NCBI GenBank assembly: GCA_902795555.1
Contig: CADBLV010000139.1
Location: 1 to 5,069, forward strand
Length of the DNA stretch: 5,069 nt
Direction of reading: 5' to 3'
Source: an uncultured Eubacteriales bacterium
GTDB taxonomy: Bacteria; Bacillota_A; Clostridia; Christensenellales; Aristaeellaceae
In this document: positions 1 to 5,063 of the stretch, piece by piece
Position numbering within the stretch: the stretch's first letter is position 1
Layout: each line of letters begins with the position of its first letter
Notes under the pieces: generated by a model
Seen by the model: the letters and a program-made list of their open reading frames with translations, nothing else
Database searches by the model: none
What the model was told of the DNA's origin: nothing
Position numbers and translations under genes: made by a program

Positions 1-51
1 CAGACATAATGACAGCAGCGCAGCCAATCCTTTTTGATACCTGTGTTTCAT
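1..51 (-). CDS. Start of an exported or membrane protein (N-terminal fragment only)
   Basis: Only the first 17 codons are inside the window, and the gene runs off the left edge. The visible peptide, MKHRYQKGLAALLSLCL, has a basic n-region (K2, H3, R4, K7) followed by a hydrophobic run, which is how a Sec signal peptide or N-terminal membrane anchor begins. C16 lies within a Leu-rich stretch, so a lipoprotein is possible, but the sequence ends before a lipobox could be judged. The start is supported by a strong Shine-Dalgarno, AGGAAGGAG, at 61-69 on the minus strand, nine bases from the ATG, and by a plausible promoter just upstream. The gene is divergent from the flavin reductase cluster. Function cannot be told from this fragment. 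Confidence 0.7.
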   Translation of the reverse strand, partial: MKHRYQKGLAALLSLCL

Positions 52-76
52 GATGGATCACTCCTTCCTATTCATA

Positions 77-105
77 AGCATACGCCAGGCCGGAGCGAAA
101 ATCAA
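77..105 (-). promoter_or_regulatory. Promoter of the left-edge minus-strand gene
   Basis: Read on the minus strand, a -35 box TTGATT (100-105) is followed after 17 bases by a -10 box TATGCT (77-82). Transcription would start near 70, immediately before the Shine-Dalgarno at 61-69, giving a short leader of about 20 bases. Spacing is ideal and each box has four or five consensus matches. This is inferred from sequence only. Confidence 0.5.
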
Positions 106-160
106 TGGGATTGTTAAATGAGAGTATAAAAAAGAGGGGCCATGCCTCCGGATGAGTGTA

Positions 161-190
161 TTGTGTCCGGGTGGGTGCATATGTTATAGT
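161..190 (+). promoter_or_regulatory. Promoter of the flavin reductase to surE cluster
   Basis: A -35-like TTGTGT (161-166) and a -10 TATAGT (185-190) are separated by 18 bases. The -10 is preceded by TG at 182-183, giving an extended -10 (TGn-TATAGT), which can compensate for the weak -35. The expected start near 197 falls only about five bases before the ATG at 202 but leaves room for a leader with a ribosome binding site before the ATG at 226. This is one reason to prefer the latter as translation start. Confidence 0.6.
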
Positions 191-225
191 AGATTTACGG
201 GATGAAGAAGAAAGAAGGGAACGGA

Positions 226-864
226 ATGGAAAGCAGGATGAATCAGGGACAGGACGGGCGAAAGATGATTTCTTTTCCGCCGTCCACAATGTTGAATCCG
301 GCGCCGGTGGTGCTGGTGAGCTGCGCGGAGAAGGGAAAGCCGGAGAACCGGAACATGGTGACGGTAGCCTGGGCGGGGACGATCAATTCCGATCCGCCGA
401 TGGTTTCCATCAGTCTGCGGAAGGACCGGTATTCCCACGGGCTGATTCTGGGATCGGGGGAATTTGTGATCAACCTGGTGGACGAAGGACTGAGCCGGGC
501 GACGGATTTCTGCGGCGTGCGCAGCGGACGGGATCTGGACAAGGCAGCGGAAACGGGGCTGCGATATCTTCCGGCAGAGGGCATGGAAACTGCGCCGGCG
601 GTAGAAGGGGCTCCGGTGTGGCTGAGCTGCCGCGTGAAGCAGGTGCTGGAGCTGGGGAGCCACGACATGTTTCTGGCGGAGGTGGCAGCTGTTTCGGTGC
701 GGGATGACCTGGTTGACGACAGGGGCGGCATTCATCTGGAACGGGCCGGGCTGATTGCCTACAGCCATGGGCTTTATCAGCGGCTGGGCGAGGTGACGGG
801 ATTCTTCGGATGGTCGGTGGCCCGGGAGGATGTGCGGGAGCGGCGCATGGCGCAATATAAATAG
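226..864 (+). CDS. Flavin reductase-like FMN-binding protein (flavoredoxin type)
   Basis: The 212-residue product matches the flavin reductase-like domain (DIM6/NTAB, flavoredoxin type). These cytoplasmic FMN proteins pass electrons from NAD(P)H or a partner to flavin or another acceptor; the substrate cannot be told from sequence. Seen in order: N43 then a VTVAWAG segment (45-51), a DPP-MVSISL segment (56-64) with R65-K-D-R-Y-S, then GEFVINL (78-84), DFCG (94-97) with SG and DK after it, and a C-terminal LGEVTGFFGWS segment (187-197). These follow the family order, and the length is normal. An in-frame ATG at 202 would add eight residues. I chose 226 because AGAAGGGA at 213-220 is a well-spaced Shine-Dalgarno and the promoter leaves almost no leader for 202. 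ATG 238 is a third option. It is probably the first gene of a four-gene unit ending with surE. Confidence 0.85.
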   Translation: MESRMNQGQDGRKMISFPPSTMLNPAPVVLVSCAEKGKPENRNMVTVAWAGTINSDPPMVSISLRKDRYSHGLILGSGEFVINLVDEGLSRATDFCGVRSGRDLDKAAETGLRYLPAEGMETAPAVEGAPVWLSCRVKQVLELGSHDMFLAEVAAVSVRDDLVDDRGGIHLERAGLIAYSHGLYQRLGEVTGFFGWSVAREDVRERRMAQYK

Positions 865-922
865 CGGCGGACGGGCCACGGACGAGAGCCGGGGACAGCG
901 CGACGAGAAGGAGATACGGAAG

Positions 923-2092
923 ATGATCATCAGACAGGTGGCGGGAGAGGAACGGTTTCAGGCGTGGCTGATTGCTACGGTGGCTTTTCACGGACGGATG
1001 GAGGATCCGGAAAAAGCCCGGGAGGAGAGCCTGCGGGAGACGGAGCAGGACTGGGGCGCTTTTGACACGGACGGAACGCTGATGGCGCACATCATCAATA
1101 ACCAGTTCACCGTATTCCTGGATGGGACACCGGTTTCCTCCGGCGGGGTCGGGGCTGTGTCCACGCTGCCTGAATATCGGAACAGCGGGGCGATTCGGGA
1201 GATTTTCCGGGAGATGCTTCCCTCGGCCTATGCGAAGGGCGAGGTGATTTCGACGCTGTATCCCTTCAGCCACGCGTTTTACCGGAAGTTCGGATATGAG
1301 ACGGTGTGCTGGAAGAATGAATATACCTTCCCGCCGGAAGTGCTGCAGGAATACCGGTTTTCCGGGAAGGCGACGCTGTGGAAGCCAGGGGATCCGACGG
1401 ACGTGTGGACGGCGCTTTACAACCGATTCGCGGCGGGATATAACCTGGCGCTGCGGCGGGATGAAAAGCGGATGGCGGAGCGGCTGAAGGGGGAATACTT
1501 CCGGGACCGGAAATTCGCCTATCTGCTGTATGAAGGGGAGAAACCGGCGGCCTATGTGATTTTTCAGGACATCCGTCACGATCCGCAGGCGATTCTGGAA
1601 GTGCGGGATCTGGCATGGGACGGCCGGGAAGGCTTCCTGGCGATTCTCGGATTCCTCGCGCGGTTTTCGGCGGACTACGGGACGATCCGGCTGTTTTTGC
1701 CGCGGGATCTGGAACTGCTGTCGCTGATTCACAGCCCGAAAGCTTACGACATTTCCAAAACGACGAGCCAGAACTTCATGGCGCGGGTGATCAACGCGGA
1801 GAAGGCGCTGGCGACGATCCGGAAGCCGGCGGGATGCCGGTTTACGATCCGGGTGTCGGACGAATGGATTGCGGAAAACAACGGCACGTGGCTGGTGACG
1901 GAAGAAGGAGCGACGCCGACCGGGGAGGCGCCTGACCTGACCGTGACGGAAAAGGCGATGAGCCAGCTGATCTGCGGGGCCGTGAGCCTGGCGGAGGCTG
2001 CCTATCGGACGGACGTCACGATTGCCGGAAACCGGGAGACGCTGGAAAAGGTGTTTGAACGGAAGCCGATTCTGGTTGAGGATCATTACTGA
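923..2092 (+). CDS. Eis-like GNAT N-acetyltransferase with C-terminal SCP2-like domain
   Basis: The 389-residue product fits the Eis-type (enhanced intracellular survival, COG4552) acetyltransferases, which use acetyl-CoA to acetylate amines; some act on aminoglycosides or peptides. The first GNAT domain (about 1-140) carries the acetyl-CoA segment V79-STLPEYR-NSGA (R86, G89) and the STLYPFSHAFYRKFGYE stretch at 110-126. Y120 in it likely corresponds to the catalytic Tyr126 of mycobacterial Eis. The middle (about 140-285) fits the second GNAT-like fold, and about 290-389 fits the SCP2-like domain. In Eis the C-terminal carboxylate is catalytic; here the chain ends in ...EDHY. Length is typical for the family. 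The start was chosen for AAGGAG at 908-913, nine bases upstream; the open frame extends to an ATG at 830, but that would overlap the previous gene and has no clear ribosome binding site. The substrate is unknown, so a resistance role should not be assumed. Confidence 0.85.
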   Translation: MIIRQVAGEERFQAWLIATVAFHGRMEDPEKAREESLRETEQDWGAFDTDGTLMAHIINNQFTVFLDGTPVSSGGVGAVSTLPEYRNSGAIREIFREMLPSAYAKGEVISTLYPFSHAFYRKFGYETVCWKNEYTFPPEVLQEYRFSGKATLWKPGDPTDVWTALYNRFAAGYNLALRRDEKRMAERLKGEYFRDRKFAYLLYEGEKPAAYVIFQDIRHDPQAILEVRDLAWDGREGFLAILGFLARFSADYGTIRLFLPRDLELLSLIHSPKAYDISKTTSQNFMARVINAEKALATIRKPAGCRFTIRVSDEWIAENNGTWLVTEEGATPTGEAPDLTVTEKAMSQLICGAVSLAEAAYRTDVTIAGNRETLEKVFERKPILVEDHY

Positions 2093-2156
2093 GCCGATTT
2101 CCGCGGGACGGGGAAACGGAGAAGGCAGACCGGGATTCGGAGGATGGAAAAACGGA

Positions 2157-2744
2157 ATGGGCGAGATTACATGGGAACTGTTTGAACAGCAGGTCGAGGC
2201 CTGCAGGCTGTGCCCGCTGCACAGGGGGATCCAGCACAAGGTTCCCGGGCAGGGGGACCGGCAGGCGCCGCTGATGCTGATCGGGGAGGGACCCGGGCAG
2301 ACGGAGGACGAGGAAGGGCTCGCCTTTGTCGGGGCCGCGGGGCAGCTGCTGACACGCATGCTGGCGGCGATTGACCTTCCGCGGGAGCGCGTTTATATCT
2401 GCAACATCGTCAAATGCCGGCCGCCGAACAACCGGGTTCCGACTCCGGCGGAGGCGGAAGCCTGCCGGATTCATCTGCGGATGCAGACCTGGCTGGTGCG
2501 GCCGAAGGTGATTGTACTGCTTGGAAGCACGGCGGCGAAGAATCTGCTGAATCCGGCGATCCGGATTACCCGGGAGCGGGGAATCTGGACGGAGCGCAAA
2601 GGCGTATGGATGATGCCGACCTACCATCCCTCCGCGCTGCTGCGGGACGAAAGCAAGAAACCGGAGGCCTGGGCGGACATGAAAAGCCTGCGTGAGAAGC
2701 TGCAGGAACTGGGGTTGTATTCAGATATTTACGGGAGGGAATGA
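2157..2744 (+). CDS. Family 4 uracil-DNA glycosylase (4Fe-4S)
   Basis: The 195-residue product is a type 4 uracil-DNA glycosylase, which excises uracil formed by cytosine deamination (or misincorporated) and starts base excision repair. Four cysteines are placed as in the family to hold a 4Fe-4S cluster: C16 and C19 (C-x2-C), C87 in the KCRPPNNR segment, and C103 in EAC. Motif A is GEGPGQTEDEEG at 43-54 followed by FVG-AAG (family usual form GEAPG-x-x-ED). The C-terminal motif is HPS at 157-159, with H157 the conserved active-site histidine. Length is typical. The reading frame stays open upstream into the previous gene, but an ATG at 2157 gives the family-like N-terminus about 15 residues before C16. 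Its likely Shine-Dalgarno, GGAGG at 2139-2143, is rather far away (13 bases). It ends one base before surE, so the two are probably translated from one mRNA. Confidence 0.92.
   Translation: MGEITWELFEQQVEACRLCPLHRGIQHKVPGQGDRQAPLMLIGEGPGQTEDEEGLAFVGAAGQLLTRMLAAIDLPRERVYICNIVKCRPPNNRVPTPAEAEACRIHLRMQTWLVRPKVIVLLGSTAAKNLLNPAIRITRERGIWTERKGVWMMPTYHPSALLRDESKKPEAWADMKSLREKLQELGLYSDIYGRE
2733..2740 (+). promoter_or_regulatory. Ribosome binding site of surE inside the glycosylase gene
   Basis: GGGAGGGA lies in the last codons of the uracil-DNA glycosylase gene, five bases before the surE ATG at 2746. It selects this ATG over an in-frame upstream ATG at 2692, which would add 18 residues before the conserved N-terminal strand of SurE. 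The arrangement suggests coupled translation. Confidence 0.7.
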
Positions 2745-2745
2745 C

Positions 2746-3462
2746 ATGATTCTTTTGCTGACCAACGACGACGGGATTGAGGCGCACGGCCTGATCCGCC
2801 TGGCCAGGGCTGCTGCTTCCCTGGGAGAAGTGTGGGTGATTGCGCCGGACAGCCAGCGGAGCGCGGCTTCCCACAGCATCACGCTGCGCCACATGATCGA
2901 CATGATTCCCCGCGACGACTTCCCGGTCGAGAATGTGCGGGCCTTTGCCTGCAGCGGGACGCCTTCGGACTGCGTGCGGGCGGGGATTATTCACATGCTT
3001 CCGCAGAAGCCGGACCTGGTGCTGAGCGGGATCAACTTTGGATACAACATGGCGTCTGACGTTCAGTATTCCGCGACGGTGGGGGCCGCTTTCGAGGCCG
3101 CCCATCAGGGGGTTCAGGCCATTGCTTTTTCGGAGGGGACTGGAGAGGATCACCGGCTGACGGATGAACGGCTGCCGGAGGTGCTGCAGGAGCTGGCGGC
3201 GCGCCCCCTGCCGTTTGACCGGATTTACAATGTTAACTTTCCCCAGTGCGCTCCGGAGGAATGCCGGGGGATCCTGCGGGATCGGGCGCTTTCCCGGGGA
3301 GGACTTTACCGGGACCGATATCAGGAGACAGAAAAACTGGCAGGCGGAGGATTCCGCCTGCAGGTGAACGGTGTTTATCAGGAAGAAGCGGAGGAAGGAA
3401 CGGATTTCCGGGCTCTGCTGGATCGCTACATTTCAATCGGAGTGCTGCGGAATATCAGCTGA
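2746..3462 (+). CDS. surE: 5'/3'-nucleotidase SurE
   Basis: The 238-residue product is SurE, a metal-dependent cytoplasmic phosphatase that removes phosphate from nucleoside 5'- and 3'-monophosphates and in some species short polyphosphate. The protein begins MILLLTNDDG, with metal ligands D8 and D9. The APDSQRSAASHS segment (33-44) gives S39, the third ligand, and SGIN (94-97) gives N97, the fourth. SGTPSDCV (70-77) and the YS-x-TVGAAFEA segment (108-118) are also family signatures. The usual YSGTV is YSATV here (A110 in place of Gly), a mild deviation. Length is close to the family norm (about 245-260). The gene is the last of the plus-strand cluster, one base after the glycosylase stop. 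Its final 30 bases overlap the end of the convergent small gene on the other strand. Confidence 0.95.
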   Translation: MILLLTNDDGIEAHGLIRLARAAASLGEVWVIAPDSQRSAASHSITLRHMIDMIPRDDFPVENVRAFACSGTPSDCVRAGIIHMLPQKPDLVLSGINFGYNMASDVQYSATVGAAFEAAHQGVQAIAFSEGTGEDHRLTDERLPEVLQELAARPLPFDRIYNVNFPQCAPEECRGILRDRALSRGGLYRDRYQETEKLAGGGFRLQVNGVYQEEAEEGTDFRALLDRYISIGVLRNIS

Positions 3463-3750
3463 GGACGGGGAAGCCCAGCTGATCGTGAAGGTCCATTTGC
3501 TGGGCCGGATGTAATGATAATCCGGATCAAAGGAGACCTGATACCCCTGGGCGGCATACAGGCTCATGAACAGATCGCGATGGGCCACCACATAATGCTT
3601 CGGCGGATAATCAATCCTGAGGGAGGTTTCGCCCAGCTTCGCGGCGGCGCGGATTTTCCCGTTGATCACTCCGCAATGCCAGATGCAGCGCAGGGAACGG
3701 CTGCCCGGATGGTTTCGGCGGCTTTCCCGCAGGGCTTCCTGCTGATCCAT
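3433..3750 (-). CDS. Unrecognised 105-residue protein, downstream of the YdcF-like gene
   Basis: I do not recognise this protein. It is taken as real because a strong Shine-Dalgarno, AAGGAGG (core at 3760-3764), sits nine bases before its ATG. It starts 16 bases after the YdcF-like stop on the same strand, and its composition looks like a folded soluble protein rather than a shadow frame. It is basic near the N-terminus (RRNHPGSRSLR, 10-20), contains two Cys around a CIWHC motif (22-26), and is rich in aromatics and His in the middle (DYPPKHYVVAHRDLF, 47-61, and DYHYIRPSKW, 77-86). No signal peptide or membrane segment is seen. The CxxxC with nearby His residues could bind metal, but that is speculation. 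Likely co-transcribed with the YdcF-like gene. The last 10 codons overlap the end of surE antisense, so the tail (ASPSSADIPQHSD) may be poorly conserved. Confidence 0.7.
   Translation of the reverse strand: MDQQEALRESRRNHPGSRSLRCIWHCGVINGKIRAAAKLGETSLRIDYPPKHYVVAHRDLFMSLYAAQGYQVSFDPDYHYIRPSKWTFTISWASPSSADIPQHSD
3454..3483. terminator. Hairpin at the convergent junction, possible two-way transcription stop
   Basis: ATCAGCTG at 3454-3461 and CAGCTGAT at 3476-3483 form a perfect 8-base inverted repeat around a 14-base G-rich loop; two more G-C pairs can form inside with one bulged A. It covers the surE stop codon and lies inside the end of the opposing small gene, where a terminator for both units would be expected. 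Neither side has a T-run, so it is not a standard intrinsic terminator. It may instead protect 3' ends or be chance. Confidence 0.3.
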
Positions 3751-3766
3751 GGTTTTCGGCCTCCTT

Positions 3767-4666
3767 TTATTTGATTTTGCGAAGGGTCTTGCTGATTCTT
3801 CCGGTCACCTTTGAAGGAAGCCCCAGGAGCTCGGCGATCTGGGAGACAGCAAAGCGGTCGTCATGCAGATAGGTTTCGGAGGCCTGAATCGGATAACAAT
3901 AGTTTTCCAGGATCTCCACGGCGTATCCGCCGGTGTGCCGGTTGACAGCGGAGAGCGCCAGATAAACCATCTGTCCCCAGCGCTGATGATAGGTTGAGGT
4001 GACGATGGTGATGGATCTGATTCCCTGATTCCGGAGGATTTCAAAGGTGTTGGCCGCATTGCTGAGCGTTGAGGTCGCCTTTTCGTCGGTCAGAATCCGA
4101 TCCTCGGTCAGGCCGCAGCGCTGCACCAGGAATTTCTTCATCAGACCCGCTTCCGTATGAAATTCCGGATTGTTGGACCCTGTGGCGCCGCCGGAACAGA
4201 CCAGGAGCGTATGCGGGAAGGAATGGGCGGCCGCGGCCGCGGCCCGGCATCGGCCTTTCAGCTCATTGGTCATTTCACCGTTCTGGAGCTTGAAGCCCAG
4301 AACCACGAAAGCGTGCTCCGGACTGTCCGGGATTTCCGAACCGGCCAGGCCGGATGCTTCCTTTTCTCCCGGCTCCAGACAATACAGGGGATAATCCGGA
4401 TCCAGATAGACCCTTTCCCAATGAGCCGCAATGTCCGCGGCGATGGCATAATCCCGCTCGTCCGCGGCGCGGATGGCCTCCAGGGCCGCGGCAATCGCGG
4501 CGCTGTTGTCCTGCCGCGTTTCATAGGCCCGGGCCAGGCCGATCAGGAGATCTCCAAAGGCTTCCGCGCTGGCCGGGGATACCTGATAAAGGTTTTCGGC
4601 CAGGGCGGACGCCGCCGGGAGCATCAGGAGCAGCGCCAGGCAGAGGATTCGTTTCAGCAGCTTCAT
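3767..4666 (-). CDS. Secreted YdcF-like protein (DUF218 domain)
   Basis: The 299-residue product has a signal peptide (KLLKR basic start, a Leu-rich core at 7-16, and A21-L-A23 before E24 as a probable signal peptidase I site), with no lipobox Cys and no other membrane helix. Residues about 24-115 form an Ala/Glu-rich, probably helical region of unknown role. Residues about 117-265 fit the YdcF/DUF218 fold: FVVLGFKL (120-127), CSGG (157-160), then TEA-x-x-MKKFL (171-180), DRILTDEKATST (189-200) with N203-AANT, and a TIVTSTYHQRW segment (220-230). E. coli YdcF binds S-adenosylmethionine, and SanA-like relatives affect envelope barrier function; the biochemical activity of the family is unsettled. 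The start is supported by GGAGG at 4675-4679, eight bases before the ATG. The gene heads a two-gene unit with the 105-residue protein and is divergent from the tRNA gene. An envelope role outside the membrane is inference. Confidence 0.85.
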   Translation of the reverse strand: MKLLKRILCLALLLMLPAASALAENLYQVSPASAEAFGDLLIGLARAYETRQDNSAAIAAALEAIRAADERDYAIAADIAAHWERVYLDPDYPLYCLEPGEKEASGLAGSEIPDSPEHAFVVLGFKLQNGEMTNELKGRCRAAAAAAHSFPHTLLVCSGGATGSNNPEFHTEAGLMKKFLVQRCGLTEDRILTDEKATSTLSNAANTFEILRNQGIRSITIVTSTYHQRWGQMVYLALSAVNRHTGGYAVEILENYCYPIQASETYLHDDRFAVSQIAELLGLPSKVTGRISKTLRKIK

Positions 4667-4687
4667 GGTCTTTTCCTCCGAGGGGTT

Positions 4688-4725
4688 CTGAAATCGGAAC
4701 CGAATTGACAGAACGCCGATTTCAG
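4688..4725. repeat. 10-base perfect inverted repeat straddling the tRNA -35 box
   Basis: CTGAAATCGG at 4688-4697 is mirrored exactly by CCGATTTCAG at 4716-4725 with an 18-base spacer. The spacer contains the tRNA promoter -35 box TTGACA (4705-4710), and the right arm lies between -35 and -10. On the other strand the repeat lies in the expected 5' leader or promoter region of the YdcF-like gene. It could be an operator for a dimeric regulator, an RNA hairpin in the YdcF-like leader, or chance. No T-run follows on either side, so it is not a standard terminator. Confidence 0.55.
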
Positions 4726-4733
4726 GATATACT
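4705..4733 (+). promoter_or_regulatory. Promoter of the tRNA-Arg gene
   Basis: A perfect -35 TTGACA (4705-4710) is separated by exactly 17 bases from the -10 TATACT (4728-4733), which has five of six consensus matches. The start would be near 4740, about 15 bases before the mature tRNA 5' end at 4755. This is as expected for a strongly expressed stable RNA. Confidence 0.8.
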
Positions 4734-4753
4734 TTCTTTCGAGATGATGTTTA
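4726..4753 (-). promoter_or_regulatory. Candidate promoter of the YdcF-like gene
   Basis: On the minus strand TAAACA (4748-4753) and TATATC (4726-4731) are 16 bases apart, a moderate match. If used, its -10 would coincide with the -10 of the tRNA promoter on the opposite strand, so the two would compete. The leader would be about 50 bases and would contain the inverted repeat at 4688-4725. Support is weak and no better minus-strand promoter was found. Confidence 0.3.
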
Positions 4754-4754
4754 C

Positions 4755-4828
4755 GGGCCAGTAGCTCAGCTGGACAGAGTGGCTGACTTCGAATCAGCAG
4801 GCCGGGGGTTCGAGCCCCTCCTGGCTCA
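4755..4828 (+). tRNA. tRNA-Arg, anticodon UCG
   Basis: The 74 bases fold into a full cloverleaf. The acceptor stem GGGCCAG (4755-4761) pairs with CTGGCTC (4821-4827) with one G-U, and A4828 is the discriminator. The D stem GCTC/GAGT spans 4764-4767 and 4777-4780, with GG in the loop at 4772-4773. The anticodon stem GCTGA/TCAGC flanks the loop CTTCGAA (4787-4793), putting TCG at 4789-4791. The variable loop is five bases, and the T stem GGGGG/CCCTC encloses TTCGAGC (4809-4815). The anticodon UCG reads the arginine codon CGA (and possibly CGG by wobble). CCA is not encoded and must be added after transcription. It is a single-gene unit with its own promoter and terminator. Confidence 0.95.
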
Positions 4829-4832
4829 TCCG

Positions 4833-4867
4833 CCCCGGACGCCCCGACGAAAGGCGCCGGGGTTTTT
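4833..4867 (+). terminator. Intrinsic terminator of the tRNA gene
   Basis: CCCCGG (4833-4838) and CGCC (4840-4843), with a single bulged A between them, pair with GGCG (4853-4856) and CCGGGG (4857-4862) around a nine-base loop. TTTTT follows at 4863-4867. The ten-pair GC stem directly followed by a T-run, four bases after the tRNA 3' end, is a classic Rho-independent terminator. Confidence 0.88.
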
Positions 4868-5008
4868 CTGTCGGGCTTCGCTTCCATATATTATAAGCAC
4901 AAAGGGAAACGATGGCAACCTTTCCGGGCAGGGCTTGAAAAAGCGACCGCCTTCCGGCGCGGATTGGTTTTTTTGTGTTCATTGCCGATTTTTCCCGGTG
5001 CTGCCCAC
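4868..5008. other. Intergenic stretch with no recognised gene
   Basis: No credible coding region is seen. Open frames here lack ribosome binding sites or run through the tRNA and its terminator. The stretch is more AT-rich at 4885-4905 (ATATATTATAAG) and contains the hairpin and T-run described separately. Part of it could hold a small RNA, but nothing matches a class I recognise. Confidence 0.4.
4948..4974 (+). terminator. Weak hairpin followed by a seven-T run
   Basis: CGCC (4948-4951) and GGCG (4956-4959) close a TTCC loop; extension of the stem is interrupted. A run of seven T at 4968-4974 begins eight bases later. The stem is short and the gap to the T-run long, so termination would be inefficient. 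On the minus strand the same hairpin (GGAA loop, a GNRA-type tetraloop) is followed by TTTTT at 4938-4942, so it could also act the other way. Confidence 0.25.
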
Positions 5009-5037
5009 TGGACAAATAGGCCGGAAACGCCTATAAT
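5009..5037 (+). promoter_or_regulatory. Strong promoter of the right-edge gene
   Basis: A -35 TGGACA (5009-5014, five of six) is followed after 17 bases by a perfect -10 TATAAT (5032-5037). Transcription would start near 5044, giving a leader of about 20 bases before the start codon region. This is the best match to consensus among the protein-gene promoters in the window, suggesting a well-expressed downstream gene. Confidence 0.75.
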
Positions 5038-5063
5038 GCTTTTCATCATCAAATAAAGGAGCG

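Noticed and set aside
830..922. N-terminal extension of the acetyltransferase from the ATG at 830
   Set aside because: It would overlap the flavin reductase end, has no good ribosome binding site, and adds residues not expected before the conserved Eis-like start; the ATG at 923 has AAGGAG at nine bases.
184..930. Minus-strand open frame of 248 codons opposite the flavin reductase
   Set aside because: Low-complexity antisense composition (many His, Pro, Arg). The plus strand carries conserved motifs and a promoter.
2022..2156. Extension of the uracil-DNA glycosylase frame upstream to 2022
   Set aside because: It would overlap the acetyltransferase by about 70 bases and add 45 residues not typical of family 4 glycosylases.
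470..2359. 629-codon open frame on the minus strand
   Set aside because: It runs antisense through the flavin reductase, acetyltransferase and glycosylase genes, is rich in Pro, Arg and Ser as expected from GC-rich antisense frames, and has no ribosome binding site. The plus-strand proteins have clear family motifs.
4157..4708. 183-codon plus-strand open frame opposite the YdcF-like gene
   Set aside because: No ribosome binding site; the opposite strand has a signal peptide, a DUF218 core and a strong Shine-Dalgarno.
4912..4938. Short frame ATGGCAACC... ending in TGA as a leader peptide
   Set aside because: Eight codons with a weak ribosome binding site, no regulatory codon run, and the downstream gene has its own promoter after it.
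4794..5015. 73-codon minus-strand open frame
   Set aside because: It covers the terminator and half of the tRNA in antisense; the peptide ending in EGLEPPAC is a well-known kind of spurious product from antisense tRNA sequence.
4779..5036. 85-codon plus-strand open frame starting inside the tRNA
   Set aside because: It begins within the tRNA anticodon arm and reads through the intrinsic terminator, with no ribosome binding site.
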